From Candidatus Methylophosphatis haderslevensis (GTDB taxonomy: Bacteria > Pseudomonadota > Gammaproteobacteria > Burkholderiales > Rhodocyclaceae): a stretch of DNA of 64,000 bases. Positions 44,347-58,744 of the stretch are shown here, in pieces; the stretch's first letter is position 1, and every line of letters begins with the position of its first letter. Position numbers and translations under genes: made by a program. The notes beneath the pieces are model-generated. The model was not told where the DNA came from. It saw only the letters and a list, made by a program, of their open reading frames with translations, and ran no database searches. The DNA lies in NCBI GenBank assembly GCA_016711925.1, contig JADJSA010000017.1, positions 310,001 to 374,000 on the forward strand. Direction: 5' to 3'.

Positions 44347-44550
44347 CCCTGGCTGCAGCGGTTCGGCCGCAGCCAGACGCACGCTAGCGATGTGGCATGT
44401 GAGAAAATTGGCAGTCGAAAACGCGTAGGCAAAAAATGGTGCAAAATTCCTTTTCTGCGGCGTGCTCGAAGCGCTATCTTGGCCTTTCGAATCGCATCAG
44501 CGGCAAACAATTGCACGGCGGCCCTTCCACCGGCATCCACGGTTATTTGC

Positions 44551-45567
44551 ATGACCACACTGGCTAGCGCAGCGGACAAGAAAGCAGGCAGGGACGGCGC
44601 GGATGCCGGGCTTGCGCGCACCGGTGTCGAGGGCGGCTGGGCGGCCAAGACCATGGTGGATGCGGGCGACGAACCGCCGGTCGGCAGCCTGCGCACGCTT
44701 TGCGTGCTGTTCGCAGATGTCTCTGGCAGCACGCGGCTGTACGAACGCCTGGGCGACGCCGAGGCACTGCATGCGGTCGACCGCTGCCTGAAGCGCATGG
44801 TGCGGGTTGCGGAAGGCTATGGCGGCCGCGTGATCAAGACCATCGGCGACGAAATCCTCACCGTCTTTGGCCTTGCGGATGCGGCGCTTCAGGCCGCCTG
44901 CGAGATGCAGCAGCGGGTTGACGATCTGCCGCCGGTTTCCGGTATCAAGCTGGCGATTCGCGTCGGCTTTCACCGCGGGCCGGTGATCGAGGAGAACAAC
45001 GACGTATTCGGCGACAGCGTCAATGTCGCCTCGCGCCTGACCGATCTGGCCAAGGCCGGGCAGATCATCACCAGCTTTGAAACCACCGAGGCGCTGACGC
45101 CACTGCTGCGCGGTTCGGTGCGCGAACTCGATCAGGTGACGGTCAAGGGCAAGGAAAGCGAAACCCGCGTATTCGAGGTGATGTGGCAGGGGTCTGCCGA
45201 CATGACCATGCTCGCGCCCAGCCCGGTTGTGCGTCCGCTGCCGCGCACCCGGCTCAAGGTGCGCCATCAAAACGTCAGCATCCTGATCGACGGCCAGCGC
45301 ACCCACCTGACGCTCGGCCGCGAACTCGGCAATGACATCGTGATTGCCGACCGGCGCTCGTCGCGCACCCACGCCAGGATCGAGCGCCGGCGCGACAAGT
45401 TCGTGCTGCTCGACATGAGCAGCAACGGCACCTACGTGACGTTCGAGGGCGAACTCGAAGTCGCGCTCAAGCGCGAAGAAGTCGTACTGCGCGGTCGCGG
45501 CCATATTTGCTTCGGCCGCACCTACGCCGAAGATGCCGAAACAGTCGATTTCGAACTGCTCGACTAG
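44551..45567 (+). CDS. class III adenylate/guanylate cyclase with C-terminal FHA domain
   Basis: The 338-residue cytoplasmic protein has a class III cyclase domain (about residues 45-215; LCVLFADVSGSTRLYERLGD, GGRVIKTIGDEILTVF, DVFGDSVNVASRL) with the metal-binding Asp pair in FADV and GDE. An FHA phosphothreonine-binding domain follows (about 245-335; LTLGRELGNDIVIADRRSSR, LDMSSNGTYV). It likely makes cAMP under control of a phosphoprotein. ATG 44551 is chosen since upstream sequence is non-homologous. Confidence 0.92.
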   Translation: MTTLASAADKKAGRDGADAGLARTGVEGGWAAKTMVDAGDEPPVGSLRTLCVLFADVSGSTRLYERLGDAEALHAVDRCLKRMVRVAEGYGGRVIKTIGDEILTVFGLADAALQAACEMQQRVDDLPPVSGIKLAIRVGFHRGPVIEENNDVFGDSVNVASRLTDLAKAGQIITSFETTEALTPLLRGSVRELDQVTVKGKESETRVFEVMWQGSADMTMLAPSPVVRPLPRTRLKVRHQNVSILIDGQRTHLTLGRELGNDIVIADRRSSRTHARIERRRDKFVLLDMSSNGTYVTFEGELEVALKREEVVLRGRGHICFGRTYAEDAETVDFELLD

Positions 45568-46048
45568 CTACCCGCCGCGGGGCGCTCGCCCCGTCCCTGC
45601 CCAGTCGCCCGACCGCGACGATCAAGCGGCTGAATCAAAAGAAGTTTTCTGTCCGAACTGGCATCTGTCACGCTCCGGCGACAGGGTCGCTCGCCACGTC
45701 CCTGACAAGGCATTGATTAAATGGGAAAACTTTCTGGCACGTTGCGTGCGACTCTGAAAGCTCGCATACGCATCCGCGGAACGGAAACCGACTATGGACT
45801 GGGACCGATTCATGGCCGCATCGATCATTGCGCTGGGGCTGGCGCCAAGTGCCAAGGAGCGCCTGAGTCCGCCTTCCCGAAGCGCGTCGCGACCGACGAC
45901 CCGGGATGCCCCCGGGCGGCGTGCGCGCGGCGAGCATGCGGTTGCCGCCAACCCGCCGCTACGATGCCAAAAGCATGACTGAGGCGTGGCGGCGCCAAAC
46001 GACGGGCCACCCCGGGTGGCCCGTCGTTCGCACTACACGGCGGCGATC
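45568..46048. other. intergenic region, no supported gene
   Basis: Nothing convincing is encoded in these 481 bases. A 62-codon frame at 45794-45982 begins MDWDRFMAASIIALGL but has no clear ribosome binding site or homology. A strong hairpin terminator for the leftward lipoprotein gene is at 45998-46028. Confidence 0.5.
45998..46028 (-). terminator. intrinsic terminator hairpin for the CsgG-like gene
   Basis: A perfect 13-bp stem AACGACGGGCCAC / GTGGCCCGTCGTT with a 5-nt loop lies 21 bases beyond the stop of the minus-strand lipoprotein gene and is followed on that strand by TTTGG, a minimal T-tract. Confidence 0.7.
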
Positions 46049-46906
46049 CTATCGCCGCCTCTTGGTCGATGCGTCAGCCGGCGGCGGACGATCACCATCG
46101 ACACCAAGCGAGCCGCCCGTGCCCAGTCCGTGCGGGCCGGTGGCTTGCTGCGGCGTGTAGTTTCGCAACACCCTGACCATCTGGTTGTAGGCGTCGGTAA
46201 ACGCCGCCGCGATCACCTTGCCTTCCGGCGTATTCGAATAGCCGCCGAGGCCGCCGCCGGCATGGGTGCCGACCATGCCGCCGAGAATCGAGAAGTCGGT
46301 ATTCGATGCGCTGCCTTCCGACGCGGAGACCTGAACACCGGAGCGGTTGTCGATCAGGGCCAACATGGTACTTGCCTCGCGTTGCTTGACGCCGGCACCG
46401 ACCGCGCCGAGGACCCGATACCGACCGCTAAAGCCGCCAAGCGCGCCGCCCAGGCCACCCGTGTCGCGCGCGCTGAAGATCACTGTCGGCGTCAGGCCAT
46501 AGTCGGCAGAGACCATCTGGCCTTTGCCGAAATTCGAGTTGCGGCGCAATTCGCCGGATTGTTCGAGTGCGCGCTCGGTCGTCATGCCCTGGAAGCCGCG
46601 CCCCCGCTCGACCACCACGAAGCAGTTGCTTTGCTGCACCAGCAGGCGCAGCAGAGGCACGGTCGAGGTCAGCCGATACTCGCCGGTAAGAATCCGGTAC
46701 CAGTCGGAATTCTGATCTTCGAGCAGGGCCAGCGTACCGAGCGGACGATCGCAGCGTTCGAGCTGGGCGTTGGCGCCGCTCGAGGTGGCGCCGCCGGCAG
46801 CGCCAGTCGCAGTGGTCTTGGCATTCTGCGAGCCCATCTGTACCTGGTTGGCGCAGCCGGCCAGCGCGGCCGCAGCCACAACCGCAGCCAGAACATGTAC
46901 CTTCAT
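46049..46906 (-). CDS. CsgG-like outer-membrane lipoprotein
   Basis: The 285-residue lipoprotein has lipobox LAGC and a mature part similar to CsgG/HfaB-type assembly lipoproteins: LLRLLVQQSNCFVVVERGRGF, ALEQSGELRRNSNFGKGQM, YGLTPTVIFSARD, and EASTMLALIDNRSGVQVSASEG. CsgG forms the curli secretion pore, but many relatives without curli genes act in envelope maintenance. No curli gene is nearby. Confidence 0.85.
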   Translation of the reverse strand: MKVHVLAAVVAAAALAGCANQVQMGSQNAKTTATGAAGGATSSGANAQLERCDRPLGTLALLEDQNSDWYRILTGEYRLTSTVPLLRLLVQQSNCFVVVERGRGFQGMTTERALEQSGELRRNSNFGKGQMVSADYGLTPTVIFSARDTGGLGGALGGFSGRYRVLGAVGAGVKQREASTMLALIDNRSGVQVSASEGSASNTDFSILGGMVGTHAGGGLGGYSNTPEGKVIAAAFTDAYNQMVRVLRNYTPQQATGPHGLGTGGSLGVDGDRPPPADASTKRRR

Positions 46907-47013
46907 GAGTATCTCCAGAGCGAATAGCGGAATCGACAGCTTCGCATTCTACGCGCCGAAGTCACGATGTGAATCGGCCTTATGTCATAGCCACACAGTT
47001 GATTCAAACGACA

Positions 47014-47035
47014 ACGGCAGCCTGGCGGCTGCCGT
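47014..47035 (-). terminator. hairpin downstream of psiF-like gene
   Basis: ACGGCAGCC / GGCTGCCGT form a 9-bp stem with a TGGC loop 21 bases after the psiF-like stop, followed on the minus strand by TTGTCGTTTG. It is a likely terminator with a weak T-tract. Confidence 0.55.
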
Positions 47036-47055
47036 CGCACGGCGGGCTTGCGGGA

Positions 47056-47361
47056 TCAACCTTTGAGGCAGGTGCTCATGAATTTCTTGCGTTCGTCGCC
47101 CTTGATTGCCTTGGCTTTAGCCTCGGCATTGCAGCTCTTCATCTTCTGCTGTTGCGGCGTCATGGTCGAGGCTTCTTCGGTCTTCTTTGCCGACAGGCAC
47201 TGCTTCATGAACGCCTTGCGCTCGTCGCCGGTCTTGTCCTTGGCATCGGCGTTGCAGGCTTTCATCCTGTCCTGCTGCGGCGTGGCGTAGGCAACCGGGG
47301 CGACTGCCAAACCGGCAACCAACAGCGCGGCGACAGTGCCCAACATCAGTCTTGTCTTCAT
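47056..47361 (-). CDS. PsiF repeat family exported protein
   Basis: The 101-residue protein has a signal peptide (LMLGTVAALLVAGLAVAPVAYA) and two PsiF repeats (QDRMKACNADAKDKTGDERKAF and QQKMKSCNAEAKAKAIKGDERKKF) with paired cysteines. PsiF is phosphate-starvation-inducible in E. coli; its function is unknown. ATG 47361 is chosen because GAGGAG lies six bases upstream; an ATG two codons earlier is too close. Confidence 0.9.
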   Translation of the reverse strand: MKTRLMLGTVAALLVAGLAVAPVAYATPQQDRMKACNADAKDKTGDERKAFMKQCLSAKKTEEASTMTPQQQKMKSCNAEAKAKAIKGDERKKFMSTCLKG

Positions 47362-47447
47362 TCGCATCTCCTCGGAATATGACTGCGGTTTGACTGCCCT
47401 TGGTGAACGCGCCGCATCGGGCCGGGTTGACGCTGCGGCCCCCGCGG

Positions 47448-48383
47448 TCACAGGCTCTGTCCGTCGATGGCGCGCCGTTGCCGGTCGATGAATTCCTTGT
47501 TGGCGTCGATTCCGCGCAGCATCAACACGGTAGTGCGGACCGCCGCCTCCAGCAGCACGGAGAGGTTGCGCCCGGCGGCAACCGGCAGCACCACGCGGCG
47601 GATCGGAACGCCGATGACAACCTGGGTCTGGTCGTCCAGCGGAAGGCGGGTGGCCTCGGGTACGCCTGGCGACGGCTTCTGCAGGTGCACAATCAAACGC
47701 AAGCGCATTTTCCGCCGCCGCGCGGTCTCGCCAAAAATGGTGCGGATGTTGATCAGGCCGAGCCCCCGCACTTCGAGGAAATCCATCAACAGCTCGGGAC
47801 ATCGCCCCTCCAGCGTATCCGGTGCAACGCGGAAGACTTCGACGATGTCGTCCGCCACGAGGCCATGGCCGCGTGTAATCAGTTCCAGCGCGAGTTCGCT
47901 CTTGCCGGCGCCCGATTCGCCGGTGATCAGCACACCCAGGCCGAGCACGTCCATGAATACGCCATGGAGCGTGGTTCGCTCGGCCAGCGCACGCGCGAGG
48001 TAAAGCCGCAGCAGGTCGATCACCGACGCCGAGGCCGACGGCGTGGTGAAAATCGCCACCCCGGTCTCGGCGGACATCCGCGCGGTCCCGTCGGAAACCT
48101 CGCAACCGTCGGCCATGATGATCGCCGGCGGGCGCACCGTGGCGATTTCGTCCATGCGACCGCGCATGCGTTCCGGCGGCTGGCGGGCCGCCCAGGCGAT
48201 CTCCGCGGCGCCGACCACCTGCACGCGATTCAAGTGCATCTGATTCATGTGGCCAACCAGGTCGGCCGGCCATACCGTTTCGTCGGCAGCCTTGATGGGG
48301 GTATCAAGGTTGCCGCTGACGTGGGTCAGCTTGAGTTTCTCGCGGTTGTCCTCAAACAGCTGTCCGACGCTGATTTGCTGCAT
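47448..48383 (-). CDS. hprK: HPr kinase/phosphorylase
   Basis: The 311-residue bifunctional enzyme phosphorylates and dephosphorylates HPr on serine. It has the Walker A GESGAGKSELALELI, HGLVADD, the signature EVRGLGLINIRTIFGETA and C-terminal GIDANKEFIDRQRRA. In proteobacteria it belongs to the regulatory PTS with PtsN. It overlaps the ptsN end by 32 bases. Confidence 0.96.
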   Translation of the reverse strand: MQQISVGQLFEDNREKLKLTHVSGNLDTPIKAADETVWPADLVGHMNQMHLNRVQVVGAAEIAWAARQPPERMRGRMDEIATVRPPAIIMADGCEVSDGTARMSAETGVAIFTTPSASASVIDLLRLYLARALAERTTLHGVFMDVLGLGVLITGESGAGKSELALELITRGHGLVADDIVEVFRVAPDTLEGRCPELLMDFLEVRGLGLINIRTIFGETARRRKMRLRLIVHLQKPSPGVPEATRLPLDDQTQVVIGVPIRRVVLPVAAGRNLSVLLEAAVRTTVLMLRGIDANKEFIDRQRRAIDGQSL

Positions 48384-48837
48384 TGGGATCCCATGTCGAG
48401 AACAGCGAATGAATTTCCAGCGCGGTTGCCGCTTTGCCGAGCAGTTCGCGGAACGCCTTGTCGCTGAACACCTGCGCCAGTTCGGAGAGGATCTGCAGGT
48501 GATGCTCGTTCGCCTGCTCGGGAACCAGCAGCACAAAGAGCAGACTGACCGGCTTGCCGTCGGGCGCATCGAACTGCACCGGCTGGGCCAGGCGGATGAA
48601 TCCGCCGACCGCTTCCTTGAGCCCCTTGATGCGCCCGTGGGGAATGGCGATCCCCTGGCCGAGCCCGGTCGAGCCGAGCCGTTCGCGCGCGAGCAGGCTG
48701 TCGAACACCAGGCTGCGCGCGATTCCCTGATTGTTTTCGAACATCAGTCCGGCCTGCTCGAAAACGCGCTTCTTGCTGCTCGCCTCGAGATCGATCGCGA
48801 CGTTGGTTTGAGGCAGCAATTTGGCGATGAGATTCAT
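48352..48837 (-). CDS. ptsN: nitrogen-PTS EIIA protein
   Basis: The 161-residue EIIA-Ntr domain carries the phosphorylated His in GQGIAIPHGRIKGL and GGFIRLAQPVQFDAPDGKPV. It is a regulatory phosphocarrier affecting potassium, nitrogen and sigma54-linked processes. Position between hpf and hprK follows the standard proteobacterial order. Confidence 0.95.
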   Translation of the reverse strand: MNLIAKLLPQTNVAIDLEASSKKRVFEQAGLMFENNQGIARSLVFDSLLARERLGSTGLGQGIAIPHGRIKGLKEAVGGFIRLAQPVQFDAPDGKPVSLLFVLLVPEQANEHHLQILSELAQVFSDKAFRELLGKAATALEIHSLFSTWDPNAANQRRTAV

Positions 48838-48962
48838 CTGGGATCGGGGCGAGCCGCGCGTGGTTCACGCGCGGCGCAGAAACGCGAAACACTTGGGGAT
48901 GTCGAGACCGGGTTCGTCGCAGAAAAGCGAAAATTATACGCCTTGTCGCTATCTCGGCTAGC

Positions 48963-49286
48963 CTACTCGGTCACGGGGTGCTTCTTCAGCGTACTGTGCC
49001 CGTGATCCTGGGTCTTCTGCTTGTGCTTGACGACCTGGCGGTCGAGCTTGTCGACCAGCGCATCGATTGCCACGTACATGTCCTGATCCTCGGCTTCGGA
49101 GTAGATGTCCTTGCCGCGCACATGCAGCGTGACTTCCGCCTTCTGTCGCAGCTTCTCCACCGTCAGAATCACGTTGACGCTGGTCACATGATCGAAGTGC
49201 CGGATCACGCGATCGAGTTTGCTGGTCACGTAATCGCGGATGGCCGACGTGACTTCTATGTGATGCCCGGTGATCGTCAGGTTCAT
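48963..49286 (-). CDS. hpf: ribosome hibernation promoting factor (short form)
   Basis: The 107-residue protein begins MNLTITGHHIEVTSAIRDYV and contains KAEVTLHVRGKDIYSEAEDQDMYVAIDALVDKLDRQ, typical of HPF/RaiA. It promotes ribosome dimerisation in stationary phase. The gene is 23 bases downstream of rpoN. Confidence 0.95.
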   Translation of the reverse strand: MNLTITGHHIEVTSAIRDYVTSKLDRVIRHFDHVTSVNVILTVEKLRQKAEVTLHVRGKDIYSEAEDQDMYVAIDALVDKLDRQVVKHKQKTQDHGHSTLKKHPVTE

Positions 49287-49309
49287 GTTCGCTCCTCTCC
49301 GGTATGGTT

Positions 49310-50764
49310 CTAGATGGACTTGCGCAGATTGACCGGCGGGATGCTGAGCGCCTCGCGGTATTTTGCGATAGTGCGACGCGCGACGACGATTCCCTGCTGG
49401 CCAAGAATCTCGGCAATCTTGGCATCCGACAGCGGACGCTTGGTGTCCTCCGCGCCCACGAGCTGACGAATCAGCGCGCGAATCGCGGTGGCCGAGCACT
49501 CGCCGCCAGCAACCGTTGACACATGACTGCCGAAAAAATACTTGAGTTCAAAGATGCCGCGGGGCGTGGCCATGAACTTCTGCGTGGTCACGCGCGAGAT
49601 GGTCGATTCATGCAGCCCGAGTTCTTCGGCAATCTCGCGCAGCGTCAGCGGGCGCATCGCGACTTCGCCATAATCGAAGAACTGGCGCTGGCGGTTCACG
49701 ATCGCCTGCGAGACGCGCAGGATGGTGTCGAAACGCTGCTGCACGTTCTTGATGAACCACTTGGCTTCCTGCAACTGCGACGACAGCCCGGACGCGCCGC
49801 CGCCGTTGCTGCGCTGCTGTTGCAGGATATCCGCGTAGAGCCGGTTGATGCGCAGCTTGGGCATCGCATCCGGATTGAGTGCCGTCAGCCACTGGGCGCG
49901 CACTTTCTTGACGATCACGTCGGGCACGATGTAGCGCGTGTCTACCGACGAAAATTGCGACCCGGGACGCGGGTTGAGCGAGCAGATCAACTGGTGCGCG
50001 AGGCGCAGTTCGTCGTCGCTGCAGCCGAGCGCCTTCTTGAGCTTGACGAAATCGCGCCCGGCGAGCAACTCCAGATGCTGGCGGACGATGTTGAGCGCCA
50101 GATCGCGAACCGGCGACCCTTCCAGGTTTGTCAGTTGCAGCGCCAGGCACTCCGATGCGGTCCGCGCGCCCACGCCCGGCGGGTCCATGCTCTGCACATG
50201 GCGCAAGGCAATCAACAGGTCGTCCAGCTCGAATCCGTACTCTTCGGGCAGCAGCGGCAGTAGGTCTTCCAGCGCCTGCGTCAGATAGCCGTCGTCGTCG
50301 ATCGCTTCGATCAGGAAGCGCGTCAGGCTGCGGTCACGGTCGGAAAGCTGGGTCAGCGCAAGTTGCGAGGTCAGGTGGTCGCGCAGCGTGGTGCCCGCGG
50401 CCTGAATGTCCTGATAGTCGTTGTCGTCGTCGTCGCTGCGCGGCCCGCTCGAGCCGCTGCCGCCCTCTGCAAACCAGTCGATCGCGGAATCGTCGCCGCC
50501 GGAGGCGCGCTCCTGCTGATCGGTCGCCTGCTCGCGCGGCGACTCGCTTGCCGAGTTCGCTGGCGCCGCCGCTTCCTGCCCGGGAATGTAGGGCGTCGCC
50601 TCCGGCTCGATGTCGTCGCGCTCCATCAGCGGATTGTCGGTCAGAAACTTCTCGATCTCCTGGTTGAGTTCGAGCGTCGAAAGCTGCAGCAGTCGAATCG
50701 ACTGCTGCAGTTGCGGGGTCAGCGCGAGGTGCTGGGAGAGGCGGAGTTGGAGGGTTTGCTTCAT
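49310..50764 (-). CDS. rpoN: RNA polymerase sigma-54 factor
   Basis: The 484-residue factor has the N-terminal Gln-rich activator-interaction region (QTLQLRLSQHLALTPQLQQS), an acidic region II (about residues 60-115), the core-binding and HTH parts (LREIAEELGLHESTISRVTTQ) and the diagnostic RpoN box ARRTIAKYREAL near the end. It may read the -24/-12 candidates at 28.2-28.6 kb in this window. Confidence 0.97.
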   Translation of the reverse strand: MKQTLQLRLSQHLALTPQLQQSIRLLQLSTLELNQEIEKFLTDNPLMERDDIEPEATPYIPGQEAAAPANSASESPREQATDQQERASGGDDSAIDWFAEGGSGSSGPRSDDDDNDYQDIQAAGTTLRDHLTSQLALTQLSDRDRSLTRFLIEAIDDDGYLTQALEDLLPLLPEEYGFELDDLLIALRHVQSMDPPGVGARTASECLALQLTNLEGSPVRDLALNIVRQHLELLAGRDFVKLKKALGCSDDELRLAHQLICSLNPRPGSQFSSVDTRYIVPDVIVKKVRAQWLTALNPDAMPKLRINRLYADILQQQRSNGGGASGLSSQLQEAKWFIKNVQQRFDTILRVSQAIVNRQRQFFDYGEVAMRPLTLREIAEELGLHESTISRVTTQKFMATPRGIFELKYFFGSHVSTVAGGECSATAIRALIRQLVGAEDTKRPLSDAKIAEILGQQGIVVARRTIAKYREALSIPPVNLRKSI

Positions 50765-50883
50765 CGATCAACGCACCGGCGCAACCCCGCGACGGGACTG
50801 CACGGCGCACCGCTCATCGGCGAAAGACGGCTCGGGAGCGCGGGCGGAAAGGCTGCTACGAACAGCATGATTGCATCGGCCCG

Positions 50884-51606
<723 letters not shown>

Positions 51607-51676
51607 GACGGCACCCCTTGCGCCTTGCGCCGCGCTGCCGTGCAGGAGAACGCCCCCCCGCGACTGCCCGCCCCGC

Positions 51677-52132
51677 TCACCGCGCATCCTCCGGCGAATC
51701 TTCCAGCGAATCCTTCAGCACCCGACTTACGATTGCGGCGGAGAATCCGCGACTGGCGAGAAAGCGCGCCTGTTTCGCGTAGTCGCGCGCATCGACGGGC
51801 CGGGTGCCGAACTTGCGCAGCCACAGCGCGCGCGCACTCTGCAACTCGGAATCGGCGTCGCGCGCAGCATGCTGGTCGATCAACTCGCGCGAGACGCCGC
51901 GATTCTTCAATTCATGCCGCAGCTTGAGTCCGCCCAGGCGCGCGCCGCGGGCGGCGACGAAGCTCTCGGCAAAGCGCGCATCCGAGAGCAGGCCGGAGAG
52001 TTCCAGTTGGGTTGCCAAGGCGTCGATTTCGTCCGAAGTACCGTGTGCAGCCAGCTTGCGCGTCAACTCGAAGCGCGAATAGTCGCGGCGCGCGAGCAGA
52101 CGCAGAGCCCGCTCGCGCAGGGTGGATTGCAT
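51677..52132 (-). CDS. recX: regulatory protein RecX
   Basis: The 151-residue helical protein modulates RecA filaments. It has the three-helix repeats RALRLLARRDYSRFELTRKL, SGLLSDARFAESFVAARGAR and the C-terminal ARFLASRGFSAAIVSRVL. ATG 52132 is preferred over the TTG one codon upstream. It follows recA by ten bases. Confidence 0.93.
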   Translation of the reverse strand: MQSTLRERALRLLARRDYSRFELTRKLAAHGTSDEIDALATQLELSGLLSDARFAESFVAARGARLGGLKLRHELKNRGVSRELIDQHAARDADSELQSARALWLRKFGTRPVDARDYAKQARFLASRGFSAAIVSRVLKDSLEDSPEDAR

Positions 52133-52142
52133 CAACCTGCCG

Positions 52143-53177
<1,035 letters not shown>

Positions 53178-53450
53178 GTGCGTTTCCTTCCGGTCGAGCG
53201 TTGCGGCGATTATGGCACAGTAGTTGCGGAGGGTTGCCCGGTCGAATCCGGGCCGAAGCCGGGCGAAATTGCAGCTTTCAGCCGCACGAACGATCGGGCT
53301 GCGGGCCAGACAGGACGGACTTCTCCAGGCATGCCATCTGAAGAGCGCCTATCCATGCGGGTTCCGGGTCAGTTCATCGGTAGACCGCCTATCCATGCGG
53401 CCTCCAGGGCAGCGGCCGGGCCGGGCCACGCTCCCGCGGAGCGGCCTGGC
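53178..53450. other. intergenic region with two direct repeat copies
   Basis: No gene is seen between recA and the metH promoter. Two copies of the dispersed repeat lie at 53347 and 53387. Confidence 0.5.
53347..53413 (+). repeat. two direct copies of the dispersed repeat, 40 bp apart
   Basis: GCCTATCCATGCGG occurs at 53347-53360 and again at 53387-53400. The flanks GGTTCCGGGTCAG and GGCCTCCAGGGCAG match the family consensus CATGCGG-C-NTCCAGGGCAG. Confidence 0.85.
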
Positions 53451-53479
53451 TTGGCAGCGCCGGGGCGAGCCGCTAGAAT
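53451..53479 (+). promoter_or_regulatory. sigma70 promoter of metH
   Basis: TTGGCA (53451-53456), a 17-bp spacer and TAGAAT (53474-53479) stand directly ahead of the riboswitch, so transcription would begin at its 5' edge. Confidence 0.7.
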
Positions 53480-53486
53480 CCGTCCA

Positions 53487-53551
53487 TTGCCGAGGAGCGT
53501 TGCGACCCGCATCTGACGGGCCAGGCTCGGCAACCGAACAACGGCGCTCGC
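53487..53551 (+). ncRNA. S-adenosylhomocysteine (SAH) riboswitch
   Basis: The sequence holds the conserved blocks of the SAH riboswitch in order: CCGAGGAGCGTTGCGAC, then CCAGGCTCGG, then AACGGCGCTCGC. P1 pairs TTGCCGAG (53487-53494) with CTCGGCAA (53526-53533), and the pseudoknot pairs GAGCG with CGCTC near 53545. These riboswitches turn on SAH-recycling genes such as metH and ahcY when SAH rises. It lies 100 bases ahead of metH. Confidence 0.9.
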
Positions 53552-53651
53552 AAACCAGAACCGGTTTGTCGCGCCGTTTTCCTTTGGCGGGCCCGCGCAG
53601 GGTTTCCGGCGAAGGCGCGGCGCATCCGGCAGCCGTTCGAAAGGCACATCG

Positions 53652-57341
<3,690 letters not shown>

Positions 57342-57687
57342 GACCGGCCCGGCCAGCGGCGAGCGGACTTCAGGCGCGCAGGCGCGCGCCGGTCGAGCAC
57401 GGCTGGATTACACTTGGCGCCGAATGGAAGTCCGCGCATGGCGCCGGTTGGCGTCGAACACACGGGCGACGCGAAAAATCCGAATCCCGCCTGGCGACGA
57501 TCGGGCTGGCGCTGCAGGTGCGGATCATCCATGACACGGACTCGCTTTAGCTAATATAATTGATGGTCTGATCGAATCCGGGCATACCCAAGGCAAGCGC
57601 ACTTCGGTTTTGTATACGTTGCTGGCGGGGCGTGTTTCAGCGCGCTGTCGGATTGCCGGCATCCAACACTAGGGAGGACTTGAAGTC
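57342..57687. other. intergenic region upstream of the twin-protein/pyrophosphatase locus
   Basis: No gene was found in these 346 bases. They contain a strong promoter at 57531-57560, an untranslated leader of about 120 bases with the segment GTTTTGTATACGTTG, and a GGGAGGA ribosome binding site before the next ATG. Confidence 0.6.
57531..57560 (+). promoter_or_regulatory. sigma70 promoter of the twin/hppA locus
   Basis: ATGACA (57531-57536), an 18-bp spacer and a perfect TATAAT (57555-57560) form a near-consensus promoter, unusually strong for this GC-rich sequence. Confidence 0.7.
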
Positions 57688-58452
57688 ATGGCCGTGCATC
57701 TCTACTTTTCACTGATCCCCGAGGCACTCATCGCGTCGATGCTTCCGCCAGAGGAGTTCGGGCAGTACTACGCGACGGGTCACGACTACAAGTCAAAGGG
57801 ACAATCGATTTTCTTTGAAATCGACCCGGCGTTCCGGCATCCGTATTTCAACATCGACGAGGCGGTTGCGCGCTGCGTTCCCGCGGCCGACGGCGCACCC
57901 AAGAATTCGGTTTATGTGTCCGTGTACCGGGTTCTCGAGCACTTGCCGGTGAGCGCCATCGGCAGGCTCTATCTGACGACCGCCTATGGCCATGCGCTTG
58001 GAATCGCGCGCGGCGACGCGGTGCCGCAACCGGAACCCGGCATGCACATGTATCAGGATCTCGCCCCGGTCAACAGTCTGGTAGTGAGTACCCAGGGTCC
58101 GGCCGCCTATTACGAAGGCATCACCAGCAAGCCGTCGAAGTTCATCCGCTTCCCCGGCATGTGCTTCGTTGAACTCGATCTTGGCGAATTGGCCAAGGAT
58201 CCGACGAGCGGGGCGGTTGGCGATCTGCCGTACTCGTTCATGCACCATCTGCGTGAAGCCTTGATGACGCTCAAGCCCAGTTCCAAGGAAACCAAGCTGG
58301 TGCACCGTGTGCACTCGCTCGAGTTCCCGTACCGGATGGTCAAGCGCGGCTTCTACATTGGCAGTGGCAAGGATCTCGCCTTTTATCCGATGCCCTCGCA
58401 CGCGGATCTGCGGCGCGATAACAACAGCTGGTGGCGTTCCGCCAATCTGTAA
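57688..58452 (+). CDS. 254-residue protein, unrecognised family (twin A)
   Basis: I do not recognise this family. The protein has no signal peptide or membrane helix and should be cytoplasmic or peripheral. It aligns without gaps over its whole length with the 254-residue protein at 61380-62144; shared blocks include SLIPEALIASMLPPEEFGQY, MYQDLAP-(V/I)-NSLVVS, FPGMCFVEL, GDLPYSFM-x-HLREALM, KLVHRVHSLEFP and the C-terminal WWRSANL. The two flank a proton pyrophosphatase gene. It has its own near-consensus promoter and a GGGAGGA ribosome binding site. A hairpin at 58551-58582 separates it from the pyrophosphatase gene. Confidence 0.9.
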   Translation: MAVHLYFSLIPEALIASMLPPEEFGQYYATGHDYKSKGQSIFFEIDPAFRHPYFNIDEAVARCVPAADGAPKNSVYVSVYRVLEHLPVSAIGRLYLTTAYGHALGIARGDAVPQPEPGMHMYQDLAPVNSLVVSTQGPAAYYEGITSKPSKFIRFPGMCFVELDLGELAKDPTSGAVGDLPYSFMHHLREALMTLKPSSKETKLVHRVHSLEFPYRMVKRGFYIGSGKDLAFYPMPSHADLRRDNNSWWRSANL

Positions 58453-58550
58453 CCGGCTGGGCGCCCGGCGGGCGCTTGCTTTCGAAGACCGCGGCTGGTC
58501 GGTCTGAGCGTCGATAGCGATACGAGAGTGCGGGCGCAAAGCCCGTGTGG

Positions 58551-58582
58551 AACGGCAGGATTCCTTCGGGGGTTCTGCCGTT
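58551..58582 (+). terminator. 14-bp hairpin with TTCG tetraloop
   Basis: AACGGCAGGATTCC and GGGGTTCTGCCGTT pair around a TTCG loop (58551-58564 / 58569-58582, with some G-T pairs). It lies 99 bases after twin A and 162 before the pyrophosphatase gene. With no T-tract it may attenuate, stabilise the upstream message or terminate weakly. Confidence 0.6.
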
Positions 58583-58744
58583 ACCCGTTTACACAATCGG
58601 CATGGCGCGCGGCACCGCACGCGATGCGGTGCCGGCCGCAATGTAGACAATCCCGGGCAGTGCCATCCGCGTCCACTTGTACCTCGCCTGAACGGTACAA
58701 TGCAGCGAGCAAAGATTCTTGCGGATTCCTGTAGAGGTGACGTT

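Noticed and set aside
46049..46906. Curli secretion system
   Set aside because: Only a CsgG-like lipoprotein is present; no csgA, csgB, csgE or csgF-like gene is nearby.
53347..53400. CRISPR-like direct repeats
   Set aside because: Only two copies with 26 bases between, no array or cas genes, and the same unit is scattered through other intergenic regions.
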